The position numbers and the translations under genes were made by a program. A stretch of 10,270 nt of DNA from Chloroflexi bacterium RBG_16_64_43. Its GTDB lineage: Bacteria; Chloroflexota; Anaerolineae; Anaerolineales; RBG-16-64-43. Positions 1 through 6,700 of this stretch are shown one piece after another. Where the stretch lies: positions 1 through 10,270 of the forward strand of contig MGOA01000164.1 in assembly GCA_001796965.1 (NCBI GenBank), given 5' to 3'. The first letter of the stretch is position 1. The number at the start of each line of letters is the position of its first letter. The notes below the pieces were generated by a model. It saw nothing but the letters and a program-made list of their open reading frames with translations, ran no database searches and was not told where the DNA came from.

Positions 1-29
1 CGCTGTGGCGGATGGCGCCTGGCCGGCCG

Positions 30-548
30 CTAGCCGGAGGTCAGGATCACCTCGCCCCGGCGGTCGAACAGATCGATGCATTCCTGCGCCAAGGCCGTCA
101 GATTGCGAACGGCCGCCGGCAGCCCCTCGCCCCCGATGGAGGAGGCGACATTATCCACGGCACTCGCGACCAGGGCCGCCTTGTCGAGCAGGGTGCTGTC
201 GTACTGGTACAGCTTGTCGAGCTCGGCCTCGTTCACCTTGACCGCATCGAAGAACCCCGAGTAGCCGTAGGCCGCATGGCGCACGCGATCGACGAGCGCG
301 CGCAGCTTCATGACGGAGGCTTCCAGATCGTCGAGCGACTCGATCTGCCCCTGGGCGACGAGCTGGCGCTGCAGTTCCGAGATGCGCGACCACTGCTCCT
401 CGTAGCGGCTGGCCACCGTCGTGCGCAACAACTTATCGGCATCGCGTCGATTCGAGCGCTCGACGTAGCCCTTGAAGCCAGGAATCACGGCGACAATCTT
501 CTCAAAGAAGTTACGGGCGCCCTTGATTTTGGAAACGAGATCAGTCAT
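30..548 (-). CDS. Conserved-looking hypothetical protein, 172 aa, mostly helical
   Basis: I cannot assign a function. The 172-residue product has no signal peptide and no clear membrane segment, so a cytosolic or peripheral location is likely. It looks mostly helical. Residues 22-42 hold a basic stretch (IPGFKGY, then RRDADKLLR); residues 48-92 form a charged helix with heptad-like spacing (ISELQRQL, LDDLEASVMKLRALVDRVR), and residues 105-160 form a second helical region. A dipeptide-rich aromatic patch (YGYSGFF, 94-100) lies between them. I have an impression that the GFKGY...RRDADKLLR pattern recurs in unannotated bacterial proteins, but cannot confirm it. The ATG at 548 is supported by a strong AAGGAGA ribosome-binding site (555-561) seven bases upstream and by its own TATAAT promoter. 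The gene appears monocistronic relative to the upstream lipoprotein gene, 266 bp away. Reality of the gene is fairly sure; its role is unknown. Confidence 0.85.
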   Translation of the reverse strand: MTDLVSKIKGARNFFEKIVAVIPGFKGYVERSNRRDADKLLRTTVASRYEEQWSRISELQRQLVAQGQIESLDDLEASVMKLRALVDRVRHAAYGYSGFFDAVKVNEAELDKLYQYDSTLLDKAALVASAVDNVASSIGGEGLPAAVRNLTALAQECIDLFDRRGEVILTSG

Positions 549-603
549 GCTTCATCTCCTTGCCTGGTGGCCCGGCGCCACTGCGGCGCAGGTCGTCTAG
601 GCA

Positions 604-631
604 ATTATATGGCAGTCGCGGCGAAGCGCAA
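604..631 (-). promoter_or_regulatory. Probable sigma-70-type promoter for the 172-aa gene
   Basis: On the minus strand a perfect TATAAT lies at 609-604. A TTGCGC at 631-626 (first three bases match TTGACA) sits 16 bases upstream of it. The predicted start of transcription, about 597, leaves a leader of roughly 50 nt that contains the AAGGAGA ribosome-binding site. An AT-rich hexamer of this quality stands out in such GC-rich DNA, and its distance to the gene is sensible. The -35 match is only partial. Confidence 0.5.
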
Positions 632-683
632 CCCGTGTGCGCCTGCCCGGCCGGTTCCACAGTTGATATACGCTTCGCCCGCA

Positions 684-719
684 GCGGGGTTGCACCCCGC
701 CCGGAGCCGGCGGGCCGGC
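684..719. other. Two adjacent GC-rich inverted repeats after the lipoprotein gene
   Basis: GCGGGGT and ACCCCGC pair around a 3-nt loop at 684-700. GCCGGC, GG, GCCGGC follows at 706-719. They lie about 100 bp downstream of the stop of the deacetylase gene and upstream of the promoter of the 172-aa gene. They could help end transcription of the upstream operon, but no T-run follows on the minus strand, so a classical Rho-independent terminator is not shown. In GC-rich DNA short palindromes of this kind also arise by chance. Confidence 0.3.
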
Positions 720-814
720 GAACAACCAGCTGTCGCCCACCATGGCCTGCACTAGCAGTGCCCTTCATGACCAGGTTGTATGACTCGCCATCGGGGGCTG
801 CGAGGGCGACGCGG

Positions 815-1972
815 CTATGGTGCGGGCTGGGGAAGTTCGCCGCCGCACGCGGATCGGTAGTAGGCAGCCTCGGTGTCGTAGTTGGCGAGGGCGAATTCGT
901 GCGCCGCCTGGCTGATCTCGGACGCCTTGCGCAGCTGCGCGACAAGTCCGGGGTAGCCCCATTCGCGTGGCAGGACCATCAGCGGATCTCCCACCTCGCG
1001 CTCCTTGTCGTTCAGCGGGATCCAATTGAACATGAGCGGGCCGCGCGCGCTGAAGGTGAAAGCCAATCGGTAGCCGGCCTCTCGCACGAGTTGTGCGGCA
1101 GGTGCCGTGAAATTGCCGCCCGGCCAGACAAACGCCACCGGCAAGCGCCCGAAATGCTTCTCGAGGATCGGCAGCGGGCCAAAGATCTCGTTGTGGACAT
1201 ACTCATCGGAGGAGGTCAGATGGATCGTCTGGTTGTGCTCATAGCCGTGAGCCTGAAACTCGACCCGCCCTGTGACCGCTAATGCCTCGGCCCGTTGCCA
1301 CAATCCCTCACGCATATCCGTGTCGCCGATCGGCCAGGCCATCGACATAGTCCAGTCATTGGCGAGCATGACCGGCATCATGTGCTCCTCGACCGTGCCG
1401 GCATTGCGGTCATCGACGATCCACACCATCGAAAGGCGTGGGATGGAGGCGTTGCTCTCTAGGAAGTCGGCGGCCTGGGACATGGTGACCGTGACAAAGC
1501 CCAACTGATTGGCCCAATAAACGCTGGTCTGCAGGTCCTCTACAGGCGTGGTGGTATCGCCCGACCCGCGATTGCCGGCGGTGCTCACCCCATGGAAGGC
1601 CACCGGCACGATCAGCGTTCCGGGTGCGCTGCGGGCGGGATCCCACCGCGCGCGCAAGTAGTCGCATGTGTTGGCGATATACGCTGCCGGCTGAATGCCG
1701 CGCAGCAAGCGCGAGGTAGTGAAGGTCGTGAGAACAGGTGGAGTAGCGCTAGGCGTCGGCACCGATGTGGGCCGCGGCGTCACTGTGGACGTGGGAACGG
1801 CGCTCGCAGAAGGCGATGCCTGGACGACCGTCACGGTGGGCGGTGTATGGGTATCTGTTGCGGGCGAACTCGGGCCGGGCTGGCCGCAGCCGGCGATGAG
1901 CGCGCCGACGAGAACGGCGACGCCAAACGAAGTGGGCAATACCCGAGGGGAGGCTATTCGCCGCGTCCCCAT
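815..1972 (-). CDS. Polysaccharide deacetylase (CE4/NodB-like) lipoprotein, 385 aa
   Basis: Probable cell-surface lipoprotein with a CE4 (NodB-homology) fold, which in known members removes acetyl groups from N-acetylated glycans; the actual substrate is unknown. The ATG at 1972 gives a basic N-region (Arg4, Arg5, Arg10), a hydrophobic core (about 11-28) and a lipobox IAGC with Cys29 as lipidation site. Longer in-frame starts upstream would run through the membrane-protein gene and destroy the signal peptide. Residues 31-82 are a Thr/Pro/Ser-rich linker. The catalytic domain spans about 118-345: VDD (Asp187-Asp188) stands for motif 1, HGYEH (His242, His246) for motif 2, and VWPGGNFT (282-289) for motif 3. 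Asp188, His242 and His246 are the likely metal triad. The first and third motifs depart from the usual TFDDG and RxPY/G. Cys103 and Cys376 might form a disulfide. The start overlaps the upstream gene by 19 nt and has no clear ribosome-binding site, which points to translational coupling. Family is fairly sure; activity is inferred. Confidence 0.85.
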   Translation of the reverse strand: MGTRRIASPRVLPTSFGVAVLVGALIAGCGQPGPSSPATDTHTPPTVTVVQASPSASAVPTSTVTPRPTSVPTPSATPPVLTTFTTSRLLRGIQPAAYIANTCDYLRARWDPARSAPGTLIVPVAFHGVSTAGNRGSGDTTTPVEDLQTSVYWANQLGFVTVTMSQAADFLESNASIPRLSMVWIVDDRNAGTVEEHMMPVMLANDWTMSMAWPIGDTDMREGLWQRAEALAVTGRVEFQAHGYEHNQTIHLTSSDEYVHNEIFGPLPILEKHFGRLPVAFVWPGGNFTAPAAQLVREAGYRLAFTFSARGPLMFNWIPLNDKEREVGDPLMVLPREWGYPGLVAQLRKASEISQAAHEFALANYDTEAAYYRSACGGELPQPAP

Positions 1973-2358
1973 CGGCGCACTGCAGGCAAGAATAGCAGCA
2001 CGAGCACGGCGGCGGCCATGAGGGTGACCGCCCACAGATGCAGGAGCGAGAGCAATCCCAGGATCAGCGTCACCGGCCAGCCCCACTTGTTGCGCATCCA
2101 CAACCCCAGTGTGGCGCCCCACCACGAGGTGCCCACGATCACGAGCGGCCAGTCGAACGCGGCGGGAGAAAGGCCCCGTGCGAGGGCGAGCGTGACCCAA
2201 AGTTCCTGCCCCCCAAACCCGAAGGGCACATTGCCCGTCAAACGAGTGGCCAATCCTTGCCAGGCCATCCAGACGCCGGCCACAAACCCAAGGATCACAA
2301 TGGCCAACAAGCTGACGGTCGGGCGTTCGGGGCTCGCGACGGCTTGCGTCGTTGTCAT
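1954..2358 (-). CDS. Small integral membrane protein, 134 aa, unknown function
   Basis: I recognise no family. The protein is strongly hydrophobic, with probable membrane segments at about 14-36, 66-88 and 94-126 (the last long enough to be two short helices), a short N-terminal tail and a basic C-terminus (VRRWGRGE) that probably faces the cytoplasm. It is rich in Trp, including WMAW near 30-33, WW at 79-80 and W at 87, 92 and 94. The ATG at 2358 is preceded by GAGGTGG at a suitable distance, supporting this start. The gene lies 86 bp after the phosphofructokinase gene and its end overlaps the deacetylase lipoprotein start by 19 nt. The overlap suggests co-expression with the lipoprotein and perhaps a shared envelope role, but nothing in the sequence shows a direct interaction. 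An alternative reading frame across this stretch gives arginine/histidine-rich, non-protein-like sequence, so this frame is preferred. Confidence 0.8.
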   Translation of the reverse strand: MTTTQAVASPERPTVSLLAIVILGFVAGVWMAWQGLATRLTGNVPFGFGGQELWVTLALARGLSPAAFDWPLVIVGTSWWGATLGLWMRNKWGWPVTLILGLLSLLHLWAVTLMAAAVLVLLFLPAVRRWGRGE

Positions 2359-2444
2359 GGCCCACCTCGTTCGGAAGGGAGTGCCGCTGGGGTTCTCATA
2401 TCCTGCCTCGGGTTCCGGGCTCGCCGGTCATTCCGCGATTTGCG

Positions 2445-3605
2445 TTAGTACAAGAACATCGGCTTGCCAAGGACTGTTTTTACTTTCGGGCGGTATTCCT
2501 TCTCGTCGTACAACTCCTTCACGTCCACCTGGCGCTTGCCCTGAATGGCCGTGTCGACGGGCACGGTTGTGAAACAGCCTTTTTGCACGGCCACCATGCG
2601 ACCGAAACTGCCTTGCGCCAATTGCTGCATCGCCAGGTTGCCGTACGACATGGCGACCATGCGGTCGAGAGAGTCCGGCGGCCCGGCGCGCATCAAGTAG
2701 GCCAGCGTCTGGTTTAGGAATTCGAGGCCGGTTAGCTTCTTGAGCGCTTCACTCGTCATCTGACCGATGCCGCCCAGCTTCTTATGGCCGAAGGCATCCT
2801 CCTGGCCGGTTTCGACGATCTCACCTCCCAGCATGCTTGCCCCTTCGGAAACAACCACCACCGCATAGCGGCTGGGGTTGCGCTGCCGGTCCGCCACAAC
2901 CATCGGCGCCAGGCGCTGGACGTCGAACGGCACTTCGCTGATGAGGGCACGGTCGGCATCCGCCAGATAGGCGGCGATGAGCGCCGTCTCGCCGCTGTTG
3001 CGCCCGAAGAGCTCCACCATCAGCACCCGCTCGTGGCTTCCGCTCGGCGTGCGCAAGGCATGGATGAATTCAACGCTGCGCGAGACGGCGGTGCTGAACC
3101 CGATGCAGTAATCGGTTCCGTAGACATCGTTGTCCATCGTCTTGGGGATGGCCACGACCTTGACCCCTTCCTTGTGCAGCCGGGCCGCAAACGAGAGTGT
3201 ATCGTCCCCGCCGATCGGGATCAATGCATCCACTTTGAGATGGGAGAGCACGCGCAGCGTGTGGTCGGTGCAGTCCACCGTGGTCTTGCCCTCCTTGAGT
3301 GGATACTCGCTCTTCAGGAATTCGGGCAGGTCTTTGGGCTTGACCTTCTGCGGGTTGGTGCGCGATGTGTGCAAGAAGGTCCCCCCGTCGCGATCGACCG
3401 TGCGGACCGTATCGCGCGTGAGAGGCAACACCAGCCCTGTGTTAGCGTGCGTGTCGGCCGCCGGGTTGTAATGAAGCAGACCACCCCAACCGCGGCGGAT
3501 CCCCATAACGTCCCAGCCCATCTCCTCAGCTGCCAGCACCACGGCCTTGATGGCGACATTCAAGCCCGGGACATCGCCTCCACCGGTAAGAATGCCAATA
3601 CGCAT
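2445..3605 (-). CDS. pfp: 6-phosphofructokinase, probably pyrophosphate-dependent, 386 aa
   Basis: Phosphorylates fructose 6-phosphate to fructose 1,6-bisphosphate in the cytosol, a central glycolytic step. The N-terminal TGGGDVPGLN (7-16) is the phosphofructokinase glycine loop. GGDDT (132-136) and PKTMDND (154-160, catalytic Asp158) follow. ATP enzymes usually have GGDG and PGTxDND at these sites; the Asp and Lys seen here (Asp135, Lys155) are the residues established for pyrophosphate-dependent enzymes, which work near equilibrium and can also serve gluconeogenesis. ELFGRNSG (198-205), SEG (253-255) and LMRAGPPDSLDR (304-315) match the substrate-binding segments containing the conserved arginines. 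The length is above the 320 residues of E. coli PfkA and fits the longer TGGGD-type group. The ATG at 3605 has a GAGGAGGA ribosome-binding site at 3611-3618. It probably has its own promoter at 3671. The family is certain; the phosphoryl donor is inferred from two residues, and an ATP-dependent enzyme (pfkA) is the alternative. Confidence 0.93.
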   Translation of the reverse strand: MRIGILTGGGDVPGLNVAIKAVVLAAEEMGWDVMGIRRGWGGLLHYNPAADTHANTGLVLPLTRDTVRTVDRDGGTFLHTSRTNPQKVKPKDLPEFLKSEYPLKEGKTTVDCTDHTLRVLSHLKVDALIPIGGDDTLSFAARLHKEGVKVVAIPKTMDNDVYGTDYCIGFSTAVSRSVEFIHALRTPSGSHERVLMVELFGRNSGETALIAAYLADADRALISEVPFDVQRLAPMVVADRQRNPSRYAVVVVSEGASMLGGEIVETGQEDAFGHKKLGGIGQMTSEALKKLTGLEFLNQTLAYLMRAGPPDSLDRMVAMSYGNLAMQQLAQGSFGRMVAVQKGCFTTVPVDTAIQGKRQVDVKELYDEKEYRPKVKTVLGKPMFLY

Positions 3606-3665
3606 GAGAGTCCTCCTCGAATGAATGGATGATGGCGGCTGCGAGGCACGCGGGAATGCGACGTG

Positions 3666-3671
3666 ATTATA
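3666..3671 (-). promoter_or_regulatory. TATAAT -10 box, candidate promoter of the phosphofructokinase gene
   Basis: A perfect TATAAT on the minus strand lies about 60 bases before the phosphofructokinase ATG and just after the hairpin that probably ends dnaE. I find no convincing -35 hexamer at 16-18 bases and no TGn extension, so the call rests on the -10 box and its position. The predicted leader is about 50 nt, like those of the dnaE and 172-aa gene candidates. Confidence 0.42.
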
Positions 3672-3706
3672 CCTGCCACACGTAGCCTATCGCGCCCGCG
3701 TGAAGA

Positions 3707-3724
3707 ACTCCCCTTGCGGGGAGT
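3707..3724 (-). terminator. Hairpin terminator candidate for dnaE
   Basis: On the minus strand ACTCCCC and GGGGAGT form a perfect 7-bp stem closed by the tetraloop GCAA, a GNRA loop that is unusually stable. It starts about 30 bases after the dnaE stop codon and is followed by TTCTTC rather than a full T-run. The place between the dnaE stop and the next TATAAT box is what a terminator would occupy. The weak T-tract is the main doubt. Confidence 0.5.
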
Positions 3725-3753
3725 GGACGCATCCTGGATTGTCGGCAACCGAG

Positions 3754-6700
3754 CTATTGGACTCGCCAGGGAGAGATCTCGATCGAATCCGGCCCGAGCA
3801 ACTCGCGCAGGCGTAGTTCAAGTTCGGCACCGAACCCGGTGGTTTCGTTTGGGAATTCGACGCGCCAAGCCCGGCTGCCCTCATAGACATTCAGCGCGAA
3901 GTGATCCTGCCCCGGGTAGCTGGCCAACAAACCATGCACATGGCGCAGGCGGCGAACGTCTCGCGGGCGATCGCCCGTCTCGCGCAAGGTGATCGTGATC
4001 ATGCGCGACGTGGCAGGCTCGGGCGCGGGACCCGGTCGAGGCGCAGGCGCCGGAGCCAGAAGCGGCGCGCCGGCCAGGATCGCGGCTCCCACGCTTGCCG
4101 CGGCGATCACGGTGCCCGAGGCGTGGGCGATCGGAGTCAGCGTGGCGGAGGGCGAGGCGATGCCCTCCGCGCCCGTGCCGGGCAAGGCCTCAACCAACGG
4201 TTCAGGCGGCGGGACATTGTCCCAGTCGGGATCCGGCTCCCCCGTTGGATCCATCGCCGCCATCTCTGGTGCGAGCGTGGCGCCGGGCGCGGCGGCGGGC
4301 ACGGCCGGTGGCGATGGCTGTGTTGCACGAACCGCCGGACGCATGAGTTTGACCGATCCGCTCGGTGTGAGTTCGGGGGAGATCGCGTCGGCCAACACGC
4401 GCGGGGTGGTTCCGACGTACTCCGCTTTGCCCTCGACCAGCGCAATGGCATTCGTTTTCAACCAGCCCTTGACTTTGTTCCACAAGTTCGGGAAAACCGT
4501 GATCTCGATGGCCCCTTGCAGATCTTCCAGCGTGACAAATGCCATCGGCTTGCCCGTTCGAGTTTGGTGTCCGCGGATATGGGTGACCAGGCCAGCCACC
4601 CGCACCGGCTGTCCATTCAGTTCCTCGCTCCACTCCGCCGAGAAATGCGTCACGGCTTGTTGCAGTTGCACCAGGTAGGGCGAGAGCGGATGATCGCTGA
4701 CATAAAGCCCCAAGAGCTCGCGCTCCCACTCGAGCACCGTACGTTGCGGCACCGGGTTGCGCGACGGCTGGAGCTGCAGGACCTCGATCGGGCCGCTGGG
4801 CCCGGCGGCAAACAGACTCAACTGGCCGCTCTCCGCGGCGCGGAAGTGCTGGGCGGAGACCGAAAGCAATCTGTCGAGCGCATCCAGGAGGGAGAGGCGA
4901 TCGCCCAAGGCATCCAGTGCGCCTACGCGGATGAGCGATTCCAGCGCGCGTCGCCCGACCCGCCGCAAGTCGACCCGCCGCGCGAAGTCGTCCACGCCCG
5001 CAAACGCCCGGTCGGATCCGCGCGCTTCGAGGATTGCCAGCACCGGGCCCTCGCCAACGTTCTTGACTCCCCCCAGGCCAAAGCGAATACCCATCGGGCT
5101 GCCCGGGCGCTCCTCAATTGAGAAATCCCATTGGCCGTGATTGATGTCCGGAGGCAGCACGTCGATGCCCATACGCCGGCAATCGGCAATGTAAAGCGCC
5201 ACCTTCTCGCTGTCGCCGCGGTTTACGCACAACAGCGCGGTCATGAATTCCACGGGGAAGTGTGCCTTGAGATACGCCGTCTGGACGCAGATGACGCCGT
5301 AGTCCGCGGCGTGGGCCTTGTTGAACCCATAGCGCGCGAAGCCCTCCCAGTCGTCGTAGATAGCCTGGGCCGTTACGCGCGGAATGCTGCGCTGCTCGCA
5401 GCCTGCCACAAAACGCTGGCGGTGGGCTTGCAGCGACTCGGCCTTCTTCTTGGCTACGGCCTTGCGCAGCTCGTCCGCTTCGCTCGGCTTGTAGCCGGCC
5501 ATCTCGATTGCCGCGCGCATCAGTTGCTCTTGGTAGATCGGGATGCCGTAGGTTTCGCGCAGGATTGGTTCGAGCGCTGGGTGGCGGTACTCGATCTTCT
5601 CCTCGCCGTGCATGCGGCGGATATAGGTTGGTATGAAATCGATAGGGCCCGGGCGGTAAAGGGCGATCATGGCAATGACATTGTCGAGCCCGGTCGGCTT
5701 CATCTCCATCAGGTAGCGGCGCATACCCGACCCCTCAACCTGGAATACGCCCGCCACCTCCCCGCGTCCGAGGAGTTCGTAAGTCGCCGGATCGTCGGTG
5801 GGGATGCAGTCGAGATTGAGGTCTATGCCCTGGCGCTCGCTGATCAGCGCGCAGGCGCGCTGCATCAAAGTGAGCGTGGCCAGGCCGAGAAAGTCCACTT
5901 TAAGCAGACCCAGTTGTTCGAGGACTTGCATCTCAAACTGGGTCACCACGGTGATCGGGCCTGCCTCCAGGCTGCCGTGCGTCGGACGGTGCAGCGGAAG
6001 GTACTCTACGAGCGGGCGGTCGGCAATCACCACACCGGCGGCATGCGTGCCCGCGTTACGCACGACGCCCTCCAGCTTGGCTGCCGTATCCACCAGGTTG
6101 CGGACGTAATCGGTCTTCTGGTACAGCTCCTTCAGCGCCGCCACATCCTCCAAAGCCTCACCCAGCGACACCGGCTTGCCCGGGATGGCCGGGATCAGCT
6201 TCGCAACCTTGTCGACTTCCGAGAGCGGGATGTCGAGAACGCGCCCGACGTCGCGCACGGCGGCGCGTGCGGCCATCGTGCCGAAAGTGATGATCTGGGC
6301 AACCTTGTCGTGCCCGTAGCGATCGGCCGCGTATTGCAGCACACGCGCCCGCTGATCGTCTTGGAAGTCGAGGTCGATATCGGGCATCGAGACGCGTCCC
6401 GGGTTGAGGAAGCGTTCGAAAATCAGCCCGTGCTCGATCGGATCGACCAGAGTAATACTCAGCGCGTAGGCCACCAAAGAGCCGGCCGCCGAACCGCGCG
6501 CGTTGTACCAAATGCCCTGCTCCCGAGCAAAGCGGCACAGATCCCACACAATGAGGAAATAGGTGTCGAAGCCCATGGTGTGGATGATGTCGAGTTCGTA
6601 GGCCAACCGCTCGCCAAAGACGGGCTCGTCCGCTCGCGCGCCGTAGCGTCCGCGCAGACCCTGCTCACACAAGGCGCGCAGATAACTGGCCGACGTGTGT

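Noticed and set aside
1973..2365. N-terminal extension of the deacetylase gene to 2365
   Set aside because: The extra 131 residues are a shadow of the membrane-protein gene and would hide the lipoprotein signal peptide.
2427..2435. GTCATTCCG between the phosphofructokinase and membrane-protein genes, shared with the repeat near 10100
   Set aside because: Only nine bases match and no palindrome accompanies them, so chance is an adequate explanation.
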